Shown: positions 50,429 through 59,821 of the stretch, one piece after another
Position numbering within the stretch: position 1 is the first letter of the stretch
Layout of the letters: every line of letters starts with the position of its first letter
Source of the DNA: Defluviimonas sp. SAOS-178_SWC
GTDB taxonomy: Bacteria; Pseudomonadota; Alphaproteobacteria; Rhodobacterales; Rhodobacteraceae
Direction: 5' to 3'
Length of the DNA: 64,000 nt
Assembly (NCBI RefSeq): GCF_039830135.1
Contig: NZ_CP156081.1
Coordinates: 124,001 to 188,000 of the forward strand
Notes under the pieces: model-generated
The model's input: only the letters and a program-made list of their open reading frames with translations
What the model was told of the DNA's origin: nothing
Databases searched by the model: none
Translations under genes and position numbers: made by a program

Positions 50429-51267
50429 TGCGTCGGCCGGAGGACATCAAGGCCCGGATGGGCAATATCGAACAGGTCGAGGGCGTCGTGGTCGCAATGC
50501 GGGCCTTGGCGGCGGCGCATGCGCAGGAGGCGAAAAAGCATCTGGTCGCGATCCGCGAGCAGGAAGCCACGGTCGCACGCGCCATGGTCGATGCGCTTGC
50601 GCTGCTCGACACCCCGCTGCACGCGCCCGCGGAACCGGCGACGGGCAAGCACCTCAGGATCGTTGTCGGAGCCGCGCAGGGGTTCAGCGGATCCTACAGC
50701 GAGCGCATCGTTTCCGGCGCGATGGCAGATGAAGGGACCGCGCCCTCCACGACGTATCTTCTGATCGGCCAGCGCTGCCTCTCCGAGTTCGAAAGCCGGG
50801 GTGTGTCGCCTGTCTGGTCCGCGCATATGGCCGCCCATGCCGCCGAAGTGCCGGCCCTGGCGAGCCGCGTCGTCGACGCCGCCTTCGCGCTGCTTGGCAA
50901 GGGTGCGTTCACGCATGTGAGCATCGTCTACGGCGAACCGGAGGGGTCCGGCCAGACGTTGACGATCCGGCAGCTCATGCCCTTCGACTTCACGCGGTTC
51001 GAAACGGCTTCCCGCCCGTTTCCGCCGCTGGTCACGATCGCGCCTGCGGTCCTCGTCACGCGACTGGTCGAGGAATACGTCTTCACCGAGATCTGCGAAG
51101 CCCTGATGCTGGGCTTTTCCGCCGAGAACGACGCCCGGATGACGGCCATGTCGCGGGCGCGGAGCAACGTGCGGCAGATCCGCGAGGAGCTGCGGCGAGA
51201 GTTCGCGCAGGCCCGGCAGGAGCAGACAACGACGGAAATCATCGAACTCTCGGACGACGCCGACTGA
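50428..51267 (+). CDS. atpG: N-ATPase gamma subunit
   Basis: A 279-residue central-shaft subunit. N-terminal helix ([35 protein letters not shown], shortened) and C-terminal helix ending in RQEQTTTEIIEL, the family end. The start overlaps the atpA stop by one base (TGATG). Last gene of the operon; it converges on the nuclease gene with 56 bases between and no clear terminator. Confidence 0.93.
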   Translation: MRRPEDIKARMGNIEQVEGVVVAMRALAAAHAQEAKKHLVAIREQEATVARAMVDALALLDTPLHAPAEPATGKHLRIVVGAAQGFSGSYSERIVSGAMADEGTAPSTTYLLIGQRCLSEFESRGVSPVWSAHMAAHAAEVPALASRVVDAAFALLGKGAFTHVSIVYGEPEGSGQTLTIRQLMPFDFTRFETASRPFPPLVTIAPAVLVTRLVEEYVFTEICEALMLGFSAENDARMTAMSRARSNVRQIREELRREFAQARQEQTTTEIIELSDDAD

Positions 51268-51323
51268 CGCGCAGCACCACGCCAACCGCAGGCGGATGCT
51301 GAAGATCGTGTACGTCGACGACG

Positions 51324-52718
51324 CTAGAGTTCGACCGCGTCGTGAAGCGTGGGGCAATAGGGATCGAGGCCGCGCTTCGTCAGTTCCTTGCGCATCTTCT
51401 CCATGCCTTTCTCCTTGTCGCCATGAACGAGGAAGACCTTTTTCGGCGCCCCGGCCGGCGCGATCCAGTCGAGCAACTCCCTTTGGTCAGCATGGGCGGA
51501 AAAGCCGTTGATCGTGTGGATGCGCGCGTTCACCTGGATATCCTCTCCATAGATCCGGACCGACTTCGCGCCGTCGATGATCTTCCGCGCCAGCGTTCCC
51601 TCGGCGGCGAAGCCGACGAAGACGACGCTGGATTCCGGCCGCCAGAGATTGTGTTTCAGATGGTGCTGCACGCGCCCGCCGGTGCACATGCCCGACCCGG
51701 CCATGATCACCGCGCCGCCGCGGATATTGTTGATCGCCATGGAGTCCGCCACCTGCCGCGTGAACCGCAATCCGGGCAGTTTGAACGGATGCCGCCCCTC
51801 TCGCATCTCGTCGCGCAAGGCGGACCGGAAGCCTTCGGCATGGCGGCGGAAGATCTCGGTTGCCGACACCGCCATCGGGCTGTCAAGGAAGACGGGGAGG
51901 GCGGACGGAAGCTCGCCGTTCTCGATTGCGCGTTTCAGGTGGAACAGGATTTCCTGGGCGCGCTCCAACGCAAAGGTCGGAATTACGGTGTTTCCGCCGC
52001 TTGCGATGGTCTGTCGGATAGCATCGACAAGCTCTGCGACGGACTCGTCCAGATTCTTGTGAAGACGGTCGCCATAGGTCGTTTCCATCACGACGTAATC
52101 CGCTTCGGGCGGCGGCGTCGGATCCGCCAGAACCTCATGACCGCGATTCCCGAGATCGCCGGAAAAGACGATCCTCCGGCTTTCGCCGCTCTCCGTCGCG
52201 TCGATCACGATCGAGGCCGAACCGAGGATATGCCCCGCGTCTTCGAAGCGCGCGGTGACCTGGTCGCTCAAGTGAAGCACTTCGCCGTAGGCGACGACGC
52301 GCCCGAAATAATCGAGCGTCGTCAGAACATCGGGCACGTCGTAAAGCGGCTCTATCTGCTTGTTGCCACGCCTGCGCGCGCGCCGCGAGGCGTGGGTCGC
52401 GTCCTCTTCCTGGATATGGGCGGAGTCCATCATGATGAGCTTCGCGAGATCGCGGGTCGCGGCCGTGGTGATGATCTCGCCCTTGAACCCGCGTTTCACG
52501 AGCAGCGGGATACGCCCGCAATGGTCGAGATGGGCATGGGTCAGCAGGAGGAAGTCTATCTCGGCAGGGTCGAATCCGAATGGCTCTGTGTTATCTTCGT
52601 CGGCATGCCGGCTTCCCTGGAACATCCCGCAGTCGATCAGGATGCGAAGACCCGCGCAGGTCAGCAAATGGCAGGAGCCGGTGACATTTTGTGCAGCGCC
52701 GTGAAACGATAGCTCCAT
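51324..52718 (-). CDS. Beta-CASP metallo-beta-lactamase nuclease-like protein
   Basis: A 464-residue MBL-fold protein of the RNA-specificity type. Metal motifs: THAHLDHCG, GHILGSAS, SGDLG; beta-CASP insertion; then GSGMCTGGRV and the RMMBL-like end NGFSAHADQREL. Related to CPSF73/RNase J/archaeal beta-CASP nucleases; in bacteria its RNA target is unknown. It follows the LOG-family gene after 44 bases and likely shares its FNR-type promoter. Confidence 0.87.
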   Translation of the reverse strand: MELSFHGAAQNVTGSCHLLTCAGLRILIDCGMFQGSRHADEDNTEPFGFDPAEIDFLLLTHAHLDHCGRIPLLVKRGFKGEIITTAATRDLAKLIMMDSAHIQEEDATHASRRARRRGNKQIEPLYDVPDVLTTLDYFGRVVAYGEVLHLSDQVTARFEDAGHILGSASIVIDATESGESRRIVFSGDLGNRGHEVLADPTPPPEADYVVMETTYGDRLHKNLDESVAELVDAIRQTIASGGNTVIPTFALERAQEILFHLKRAIENGELPSALPVFLDSPMAVSATEIFRRHAEGFRSALRDEMREGRHPFKLPGLRFTRQVADSMAINNIRGGAVIMAGSGMCTGGRVQHHLKHNLWRPESSVVFVGFAAEGTLARKIIDGAKSVRIYGEDIQVNARIHTINGFSAHADQRELLDWIAPAGAPKKVFLVHGDKEKGMEKMRKELTKRGLDPYCPTLHDAVEL

Positions 52719-52762
52719 CTTGAAGGCTCCTTCTTTTCAGCTGTCCGGTATTGGCGGCAGGT

Positions 52763-53731
52763 TCATCGATCTTGGGCCGGCGCCCGAAATACAGATCTGC
52801 CGCTGGCGGCGTACCATCCGACGATCTGGTCGCGGATTTCGTCGGCCGTCTCCGCATAGGAGAACAGGTCTTCATCTTCGGGGTCGATCACGCCCTCGGC
52901 GACGAGGAACGGGAAATCGACCGCCCTTTCCCAGAATTCGCGCCCGACGAGAACAATCGGCAGGGGGTCGATCTTGCGCGTCTGCACCAGCGTCAGCGTC
53001 TCGAACAACTCGTCGAACGTGCCGTAGCCGCCGGGAAAGGCGACAAGGGCGCGGGCCCGGTGCAGAAAGTGCATCTTGCGGAGCGCGAAATAGTGAAACC
53101 GGAAGCAGAGACCGGGGGTGAGGTAGGGATTGGGGTATTGTTCGTGCGGCAACGTGATGTTCAGCCCTACGGATTTGGCGCCGACATCGAAGGCGCCCCG
53201 GTTGGCCGCCTCCATCAGGCCCGGCCCGCCGCCGGTCATGAGGGCGATGGTGCCGCCGTCCTGCGCGTCGAGGCAGCCGCTGATCCCGGCCGCGAATTCG
53301 CGTGCCACCGCGTAGTAGCGGCTCTTGTCGACGATCCGTTCTGCGATCGCATGCGCCTGCCGCAGCTTCGGATTGTCCGGATCGTCGGCCAGCCGCTTCC
53401 GCGCCGCCTCCTCTCGCGTCCGTGCAGCGGATGGTTCGGAGATGCGCGTGCTCCCGAACACCACGATGGTGTGACAGATATCATGCTGGTTCAGACCGTA
53501 TTCTGCCTTGAGGAAGTCGAGTTGAAGACGGACGGAACGAACATCGTCCGACTGGAGGAACGAGACATCCTCGTCGGCCTGCCTGTATGCATCGCTGTCC
53601 ATGATCGCCCGGATCCTGACGGCAGCGTTGGGATCGTCGGAATCCGGCTTCGGGGTTTGCCAAGGAAGCGGAACCTCTCGCGGGGCCGCCGCCTTCCGCA
53701 TTTCAGGGCGGTCCGGATCGGTCTTCACCAT
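52763..53731 (-). CDS. LOG family (TIGR00730-like) protein
   Basis: About 322 residues from the ATG at 53731 (GGGAG upstream). Rossmann-type LOG motifs: TGGGPGLMEAANRGA and PGGYGTFDELFE. LOG enzymes release cytokinin bases from ribotides; many bacterial homologues are AMP/purine ribotide hydrolases misnamed lysine decarboxylases. The N-terminal 95 residues are an extension compared with the short LOG proteins. Upstream sits an FNR-like box with a -10 element. Confidence 0.85.
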   Translation of the reverse strand: MVKTDPDRPEMRKAAAPREVPLPWQTPKPDSDDPNAAVRIRAIMDSDAYRQADEDVSFLQSDDVRSVRLQLDFLKAEYGLNQHDICHTIVVFGSTRISEPSAARTREEAARKRLADDPDNPKLRQAHAIAERIVDKSRYYAVAREFAAGISGCLDAQDGGTIALMTGGGPGLMEAANRGAFDVGAKSVGLNITLPHEQYPNPYLTPGLCFRFHYFALRKMHFLHRARALVAFPGGYGTFDELFETLTLVQTRKIDPLPIVLVGREFWERAVDFPFLVAEGVIDPEDEDLFSYAETADEIRDQIVGWYAASGRSVFRAPAQDR

Positions 53732-53811
53732 CTGGCATCTCCCAAGACGACATGGGCAGGTCGGGCCATCCGCCCGGGGACCAGCATCCCTCAGAGAGCC
53801 GGCCTTCAAGC

Positions 53812-53853
53812 AAAATAGTCCGGCAACCGGGTGCGGGAGATGACCGAGATCAA
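53812..53853 (-). promoter_or_regulatory. Near-consensus FNR box and -10 upstream of the LOG/nuclease pair
   Basis: On the minus strand TTGATCTCGGTCAT (53853-53840) matches TTGAY-N4-RTCAA at nine of ten positions. TATTTT (53817-53812) lies at exactly the spacing expected for a class II FNR promoter (box centred near -41.5), giving a leader of about 75 bases before the LOG gene. Confidence 0.5.
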
Positions 53854-53866
53854 TCGCCCGTGCCGA

Positions 53867-55060
53867 TCAGTGTCCGCTTGCCAAGCGACCGGCGCCGAGC
53901 AGTCGCTTGGTTGAGCGGGCGATCACGCATTCCTCGTCCGTTGGCAGGACAAGCACGTCGCAACGCGACCCGGCCTTGCCGATGCGCGTGGCATTTGCCG
54001 TATTGGCATCGGGATCGAGGCTGACGCCGAGCCAATCCAGCCGCTCGCAGATAAGACGCCGGATACGCGCCGAGTTCTCGCCGATGCCGGCTGTGAAGAC
54101 GATGGCGTCAAGCCCGCCAAGCGCGGCGACCAGCCCGGCCAGGGTCATGGCGGCGCGATAGCAGAATAGGTCGATCGCCTCCCTGGCCTTTGGATCGTCG
54201 CTGTCCTCAAGCACGCGCATGTCCGGGCTGATACCGGAGACTCCGAGCAGGCCGGACTGCCTATAGAGAACATCCTCGATCTCGTCGGCGGACATTCCCA
54301 TTTCGCGCTGCATGTAAAGCACGACACCGGCGTCGAGCGTTCCGCAGCGCCGCCCCATGACCAATCCGTCGAGCGCGGTGAAACCCATGCTGGTTGCGAC
54401 GCTTTTCCGCCCATGCATCGCACACATGCTCGCCCCGTTGCCGAGATGCGCGACGACAACGCGTCCGTCGGCCCTATCGCCCAGATGGCGTGGCAGTTCC
54501 CCCGCGATGAATTCGTAGGACAGGCCGTGGAAGCCGTAACGCAAGACGCCACGCGCGGCGAAGCGGCGCGGCAAGGCGAAGAGCCGTGCGAGTTCACCTT
54601 GGCTTTGGTGGAAGGCCGTGTCGAAACAGGCGATCTGCGGCAGGTCGGGATGGCGGGCGGCGACCGCACGAATGGCGGCGAGGTTGAAGGGCTGATGGAG
54701 CGGTGCCAGCGGTTCGAGCGCGGCGAGGGTTTCGAGGACCCGCGCGTCAATGCGGACCGGCGCGGAAAATTCCGTTCCCCCATGGACGACGCGGTGACCG
54801 ACGCCGACGACGGGACCGAGCGCTGTATCCGCATCCAGCCATCGCAGCAGCCGGACGGTCAGGTCTTCCTGCCCCGCATCGGCCGAGATCGGGCCGAACG
54901 TGGCGGCATCCATACCCGCTCCGGAAAGCGTAAACCGGGGATCGGTGCCGATCCCGGCAATCTTTCCGCGCAGCATCGGCGTTTCGTTCCCGCCGGCGGG
55001 ATAGGCGGCGAACTTGATGCTCGACGAGCCGACATTGAGAACGAGGATGATGGATGTCAT
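53867..55060 (-). CDS. ackA: Acetate/short-chain acyl kinase
   Basis: 397 residues from the ATG at 55060. Acetokinase motifs: LNVGSSSIKF (N7 region), GHRVVHGG, FDTAFH, AHLGNGASM, TAGIGENSA. It makes ATP and acetate from acetyl phosphate, or the reverse. Overlaps the phosphotransacetylase gene by 4 bases, so the pair is translationally coupled. Acetate is the default substrate; propionate or butyrate cannot be excluded. Confidence 0.93.
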   Translation of the reverse strand: MTSIILVLNVGSSSIKFAAYPAGGNETPMLRGKIAGIGTDPRFTLSGAGMDAATFGPISADAGQEDLTVRLLRWLDADTALGPVVGVGHRVVHGGTEFSAPVRIDARVLETLAALEPLAPLHQPFNLAAIRAVAARHPDLPQIACFDTAFHQSQGELARLFALPRRFAARGVLRYGFHGLSYEFIAGELPRHLGDRADGRVVVAHLGNGASMCAMHGRKSVATSMGFTALDGLVMGRRCGTLDAGVVLYMQREMGMSADEIEDVLYRQSGLLGVSGISPDMRVLEDSDDPKAREAIDLFCYRAAMTLAGLVAALGGLDAIVFTAGIGENSARIRRLICERLDWLGVSLDPDANTANATRIGKAGSRCDVLVLPTDEECVIARSTKRLLGAGRLASGH

Positions 55061-56451
55061 ACCGCGCCTTTTGCCCGATAGGCGGTGTAAAGCTGCGCCA
55101 TCGCGCAGGACGCGAGCCGTGACATCACGCCGTCCGCCCGGCTTGTCAGCACGATCGGCACCCGCGCGCCAAGGGCGATCCCAGCCGATTCGGCGCCGGC
55201 CAGATAGATGAGCTGCTTGGCGATCATGTTGCCGGCCTCGAGGTCGGGCACGACGAGAATATCGGCGTCGCCCGCCACTTCGGACCGGATGCCCTTCGCC
55301 TCGGCCGCCGTCCTGGACACGGCATTGTCGAAGGCGAGCGGCCCGTCGATGATCCCCCCGGTAAGCTGCCCACGGTCGAGCATCTTGCAAAGCGCGGCGG
55401 CCTCGATCGTCGACGGGATCTTCGGATAGACCGTCTCGACCGCCGACAGAATCGCCACCTTGGGCCGGGCGATGCCGAGCGCGTGGGCAAGGTCGATCGC
55501 GTTCTGGACGATGTCGCGCTTGGTATCGAGGTCAGGAAAGATGTTGATCGCCGCATCGGTGACGAAAAGCGGCTTGGGGTAATGCGGCACGTCGAGCGCG
55601 AAGATATGGCTTATCCGACGCTCGGTCCTGAGGCCGGTGTCGCGGTCTACGACTGGCGCCATGAGTTCGTCGGTGTGGAGCTTGCCCTTCATCAGCACGT
55701 CGGCCTTGCCCTCGCGGACAAGGGCCACGGCGCGCTCCGCCGCGGCATGGCTGTGCGGTGCGTCGACGATCTCGACGCCGTCGAGGTTCTGGCCCGCATC
55801 CTTCGCCACCGCCACGATCTTGTCGTGCGGTCCGACGAGGATGGGAACGACCATGCCCTGCGACGCCGCTTCCAGCGCGCCGGTCAGCGAAAGCGCGTCG
55901 CAGGGATGCACGACGGCCATCCGCACGGGCGGCAGGTCATGCGTCGCCGCGAGCAGGTCACGGTAGCGGGCGCCCTGTTCGTGCAGGTGCACCTCCGGAA
56001 GGACCGCGCGGGGCCGGCGCACCTTCTCGGTCGGCGCGATGACCACCGCTTGGCCCTCGATGACGATCTCACCCTTCTGGTTGGTGCAGCGACAATCGAG
56101 CGTGAGCTGCTTGCGCGCCGCGTCCTTCGCCGCGACGGTGACCCGCACCTCCACCGTGTCGCCGATCCCGACCGGGTGACGGAACTTCAGGTTCTGATCG
56201 AGATAGATCGTGCCCGGTCCCGGCAATTCGGTCCCGAGCACGGCGGAGATCAGGGCACCGCCCCACATGCCGTGGGCAATGACTTTGTGGAACATGTCAG
56301 AATGGGCGTATTCCTCATCGACATGGGCCGGGTTCACATCGCCGGACATCACCGCGAAAAGCTCGATGTCCTCGGGCTTCAACGTGCGGACGATCTGCGC
56401 CGTGTCGCCGATCCTGATCTCGTCGAAGGTCCGGTTCTCGATATACTGCAT
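55057..56451 (-). CDS. MaoC hydratase-phosphate acyltransferase fusion
   Basis: 464 residues in two domains. Residues 1-150 are a MaoC-type (R)-specific hydratase fold with the active-site sequence SGDVNPAHVDEEYA (D38, H43) and the AHGMWGGALI segment. Residues about 165-464 are a PTA_PTB domain (VLMKGKLHTDELMAPV, SHIFALDVPHYPKPLFVTDAAIN shortened, DILVVPDLEAGNMIAKQL). The fusion is known in proteobacteria as bifunctional enoyl-CoA hydratase/phosphate acetyltransferase. The domain make-up would suit acyl-CoA from hydroxyacyl or enoyl-CoA pools, not only acetyl-CoA. Confidence 0.92.
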   Translation of the reverse strand: MQYIENRTFDEIRIGDTAQIVRTLKPEDIELFAVMSGDVNPAHVDEEYAHSDMFHKVIAHGMWGGALISAVLGTELPGPGTIYLDQNLKFRHPVGIGDTVEVRVTVAAKDAARKQLTLDCRCTNQKGEIVIEGQAVVIAPTEKVRRPRAVLPEVHLHEQGARYRDLLAATHDLPPVRMAVVHPCDALSLTGALEAASQGMVVPILVGPHDKIVAVAKDAGQNLDGVEIVDAPHSHAAAERAVALVREGKADVLMKGKLHTDELMAPVVDRDTGLRTERRISHIFALDVPHYPKPLFVTDAAINIFPDLDTKRDIVQNAIDLAHALGIARPKVAILSAVETVYPKIPSTIEAAALCKMLDRGQLTGGIIDGPLAFDNAVSRTAAEAKGIRSEVAGDADILVVPDLEAGNMIAKQLIYLAGAESAGIALGARVPIVLTSRADGVMSRLASCAMAQLYTAYRAKGAV

Positions 56452-56514
56452 GCTTCTTTCCTGTTCGGCTCAGGCTTCGGTGCCGACCGGTGGGCACGGG
56501 TCCGGCCATCGACG

Positions 56515-58347
56515 CTATTGCTGGAATACGTAGGTGCCGGGCGCATCGCAGATCGCCGGTCCTATCGGCGGCGGTGCGACCGGATCGCCCGACCGCGCGG
56601 CGAGCCAGTCGGCGAGCGCCGGCCACCACGACCCATCCTTGGCGGGCGTCTCTTCGACCCACCGCTCGGGATCCACATACTTGGCGTCGTGGTCGCGGGT
56701 CTGGATCCGGAATCGGCGCCCGGGATGACCGGGTTCGGAGACGATGCCGGCATTATGCCCGCCGCTGGTGAGGACGAATGTCACCTCGGTGTCCGACAGA
56801 AGGTGGAACTTGTAGACCGAATGCCACGGCGCCACATGGTCACGCTCGGTCCCGACAAGGAAGACCGGCGCCCGGATGTCGATCATGGCGATCGGCTCAT
56901 TGTCGACCAGATACCGCCCTTCGGCCAGGTCGTTGTCGAGAAAGAGATGCCGCAGATATTCGGAATGCATCCGGTAGGGCATCCGCGTCGCGTCGGCGTT
57001 CCAGGCCATCAGGTCGTTCATCCGCTCCGGCTCCCCCATGAGGTATTGCCGCACGATACGCGACCAGATCAGGTCGTTCGAGCGCAGGATCTGGAACGCC
57101 CCGGCCATCTGCTGGGTATCGAGGTAGCCTTTTTCCCACATCATGTCCTCGAGGAAGGCGATCTGGCTTTCGTTGATGAACAGCATCAGTTCGCCGGCCT
57201 CGGTGAAGTCGGTCTGGGTGGCGAGAAGCGTCACGCTTTTCAGACGGTCATCGCCATCCCGTGCCATCGCGGCGGCAGCGATCGACAGGAGCGTTCCACC
57301 AAGGCAGTAGCCCATCGCATGGACCTTTTCCGCGCCGCAGCCCTCGCCGATCGCGTCGAGGGCTGCCATGATCCCCAACTCGCGGTATTCCTCCATCCCG
57401 AGGTCGCGATCCTTTGCATCGGGGTTTCGCCACGAGATCATGAAGACGGTGAACCCCTGATCCGTCAGGTAGCGCACGAGCGAATTCTCCGGCGACAGAT
57501 CGAGGATGTAATACTTCATGATCCAGGCTGGGACGATCAACACAGGTTCTGGGCGGACCTTCTCCGTCGTCGGCGCGTATTGAATAAGCTCGATCAACCG
57601 GTTGCGGAACACGACCTTTCCGGATGTCGCGGCAATCGTTTTGCCAACCACGTAGTCTTCGGCACCGGCAGGCTTCTCGCCACTGAGTCGGCGCTGCACG
57701 TCCGTGAGGAAGTTCTGCCAGCCGAGGACGAAGTTCATCCCCCCGGTCTCTTGCGTCCGCGCGACGACCTCGGGATTGGTCCACGGATAGTTCGACGGCG
57801 AGAAGACGTCGAGCATTTGCCGCGCAGCGAATTCCACCACGTTCTCATGCTGCTTGGTGACGCCGCGAACCCCCGTGGTCGCGTTGTGCCACCACTGCTG
57901 GTTCAGCAGGAAAGCCTGTGACATCACGTTGTGGGGCCATTTCTGCCAGGCCGGATCGCGGAACCGGCGGTCCTGCGGCAGGGGCTCGATACAGCAGTCC
58001 GCCTGACCCTTGTGCTTCGCGCAGGCTTCCAGGAATCCGGCCAGCCGCTGCGTCTTGCGGGCCGCCTTCGCTGTCAGGTGAAGCTGCTTGCCGGGCGATG
58101 TGGCAAGATGCAGCGCCCAGTCGGCCCAGGCATCCGCCAGCGCAATGGGCGATATGCCGGAGGTGACGCGCGCCGCCAGAGCCTTCAGGCCCTTGTCGTA
58201 ATCCTCGAGCAGCGATTCCGCGGCTATGGACATGCCCGTCGGTGCATCCCCGTAGCTTGTATCAACCGGCGATTTCCGCGCCGGCCTGATGTCGTGGTCG
58301 TCGCGGCGGAGCGGTGTGACGGTGCTGGAAGTGTTCTGGCGAGCCAT
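56515..58347 (-). CDS. phaC: Class I poly(3-hydroxyalkanoate) synthase
   Basis: Polymerises (R)-3-hydroxyacyl-CoA into storage polyester. The 610 residues contain the lipase-like box GYCLGG with nucleophile C348, the Asp in GTERDHVAPWHS and the His in SGGHNAGIV, and the N-terminal PhaC_N domain (DPAWQKWPHN, FSPSNYPWTNPE). No phasin, phaA, phaB or phaZ lies nearby, so this is probably a second, specialised synthase. GGAGGG precedes the ATG; a perfect FNR box lies upstream. Confidence 0.94.
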   Translation of the reverse strand: MARQNTSSTVTPLRRDDHDIRPARKSPVDTSYGDAPTGMSIAAESLLEDYDKGLKALAARVTSGISPIALADAWADWALHLATSPGKQLHLTAKAARKTQRLAGFLEACAKHKGQADCCIEPLPQDRRFRDPAWQKWPHNVMSQAFLLNQQWWHNATTGVRGVTKQHENVVEFAARQMLDVFSPSNYPWTNPEVVARTQETGGMNFVLGWQNFLTDVQRRLSGEKPAGAEDYVVGKTIAATSGKVVFRNRLIELIQYAPTTEKVRPEPVLIVPAWIMKYYILDLSPENSLVRYLTDQGFTVFMISWRNPDAKDRDLGMEEYRELGIMAALDAIGEGCGAEKVHAMGYCLGGTLLSIAAAAMARDGDDRLKSVTLLATQTDFTEAGELMLFINESQIAFLEDMMWEKGYLDTQQMAGAFQILRSNDLIWSRIVRQYLMGEPERMNDLMAWNADATRMPYRMHSEYLRHLFLDNDLAEGRYLVDNEPIAMIDIRAPVFLVGTERDHVAPWHSVYKFHLLSDTEVTFVLTSGGHNAGIVSEPGHPGRRFRIQTRDHDAKYVDPERWVEETPAKDGSWWPALADWLAARSGDPVAPPPIGPAICDAPGTYVFQQ

Positions 58348-58386
58348 TCGGACCCTCCGTGACGGAATGAAAGTGTCGGCACCGCG

Positions 58387-58426
58387 CTTAGACCCGCCTG
58401 GTGTCGAAGACCTTGATGCGGATCAA
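58387..58426 (-). promoter_or_regulatory. Perfect FNR box and -10 upstream of phaC
   Basis: TTGATCCGCATCAA on the minus strand (58426-58413) is a full TTGAT-N4-ATCAA palindrome. TCTAAG (58392-58387) follows after 20 bases, close to class II geometry; the transcript would begin about 30 bases before phaC. The box lies inside the artificial tail of the broken copA. Confidence 0.7.
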
Positions 58427-59440
58427 TCGACCTGTCGCTGGCATATAGGCGTCGTTGCCCGTGTGGACGAGCGTGCCAAGGATGAGTGGCCGGCGGCCGG
58501 TGACCTGGGCACCCGCCGACGTGGCGACCGGCAGCGGTTCGCCGGTAATCATCGACTCGTCGATCCAGCTCTCGCCCTCGATCACCTCGCCGTCGACCGG
58601 AACGCGTTCGCCCGGACGGACCTCGATGATATCGCCGGGGGCGACGTCCGCGACCTCGATTTCGATGACGCTAGTAGCGCGCCGCACGCGGGCAGTCTTG
58701 GCCTGCAGTCCGACGAGCCGCTTGATTGCCTCGGACGTCCGGCCCTTGGCGCGCGCTTCCAGAACCCGGCCCACGAGGACAAGCGAGACGATTACCGCGG
58801 CGGCTTCGTAGTAGACGTTGACCGTGCCCACGGGCAACAGGCCCGGCGCGAAGGTCGCGACAAGAGAAAAGGTGTAGGCCGCCAACGTACCGACGGCGAC
58901 GAGGCTGTTCATGTCGGGTGCGGCGCGCAGGAGCGCCGGGATGCCTTTCTGGAAGAAGCGGATGCCGGGGAAGGCGAGCACGAGTGTCGTCAGCGCGAAC
59001 TGGATCAGCCAGCTCGCAGTCATGCCGATGGTCGAGGCGATCAGGTGGTGCATCCCCGGAATGACATGGCTGCCCATTTCGAGCAGGAAGACTGGCGCCG
59101 TCAGAGCCGCTGCGACCCCCAGGTCGCGTGAGAGGACGCGGCGCTCTTCCTTCTGCGCCTCCGCCTCGGCACTGGCTGTATTACTCCGATCTACGAGGCG
59201 TGCCTCATAGCCGACTTCCGAAACCACCTTGATCAGCGTGGCGGCATCGACGCTACCCTTCACGGTCGCCCGTTCGGTGGCAAGGTTCACGGTGGCGTCG
59301 GTGACACCCGGCGCGGAGCGCAACGCGCGCTCAACGCGACCGACACAGGAGGCGCAGGTCATGCCGTCGATCGCCAGTTCCGCGGTCGACGCCGTAACGG
59401 TGTATCCGGCATCCTCGACCGCACGGATCAGACAAGCACG
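58388..59440 (-). pseudogene. Remnant of a copper-exporting P1B-type ATPase (CopA)
   Basis: The frame is open from 59440 (after a TAG at 59443-59441) with CopA homology starting inside the first metal-binding domain (AVEDAGYTVTA), then the second one (GMTCASC), four membrane segments and the actuator domain with TGEPLPV. Homology ends near 58495; the last 35 residues (RRPLILGT ... FDTRRV) are unrelated. The CPC membrane motif, DKTGT phosphorylation site and ATP-binding domain are all missing. Both ends are lost, so it cannot transport copper. An ATG at 59362 (MTCASC) could still give a 324-residue product. Confidence 0.88.
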
Positions 59441-59608
59441 CTAGACAGGCGCGGCAAGGCGGACGTCTGCGCGCGCGTGATCCTCTAAGCGAAACCGCGC
59501 AAAACCGGCTTCTGAGTGAGCCCGAAAAGATTCTGAAACTCCCCACTTGACCCTCCAATGCCGGGAATGCCCACGTCTTGTCTCGCCAAGCAAACAAAGG
59601 AGGCAAAC

Positions 59609-59809
59609 ATGCAATTCCACATCGAAAACATGACATGCTTCGGCTGCGCCCGGAGCGTGACCAAGGCGATCCAGCCTGTCGACAAGGGTGCGGTCATCAA
59701 GGCCGATCCCGAGAACCGCAAGGTCGAGGTCGAGACGTCGGCGGCACGCATCGAAATCGAGGCCGTTCTCGCCGAGACTGGTTACCCCGCCACACGCGAA
59801 GCCGCGTGA
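59609..59809 (+). CDS. copZ: Heavy-metal-associated copper chaperone
   Basis: A 66-residue HMA domain from the ATG at 59609, with AAAGGAGG upstream. Metal site MTCFGC (C12 and C15 region) and the typical end ETGYPA. It would carry Cu(I) in the cytoplasm to a P-type ATPase, but the neighbouring one is broken, so it must serve another CopA or act as a buffer. Confidence 0.9.
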   Translation: MQFHIENMTCFGCARSVTKAIQPVDKGAVIKADPENRKVEVETSAARIEIEAVLAETGYPATREAA

Positions 59810-59821
59810 CGGAGGTGCGCC

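Noticed and set aside
59548..59580. TTGACC with a long spacer before copZ as a CueR-type promoter
   Set aside because: The -35 fits, but no TATA-like -10 and no convincing dyad are present.
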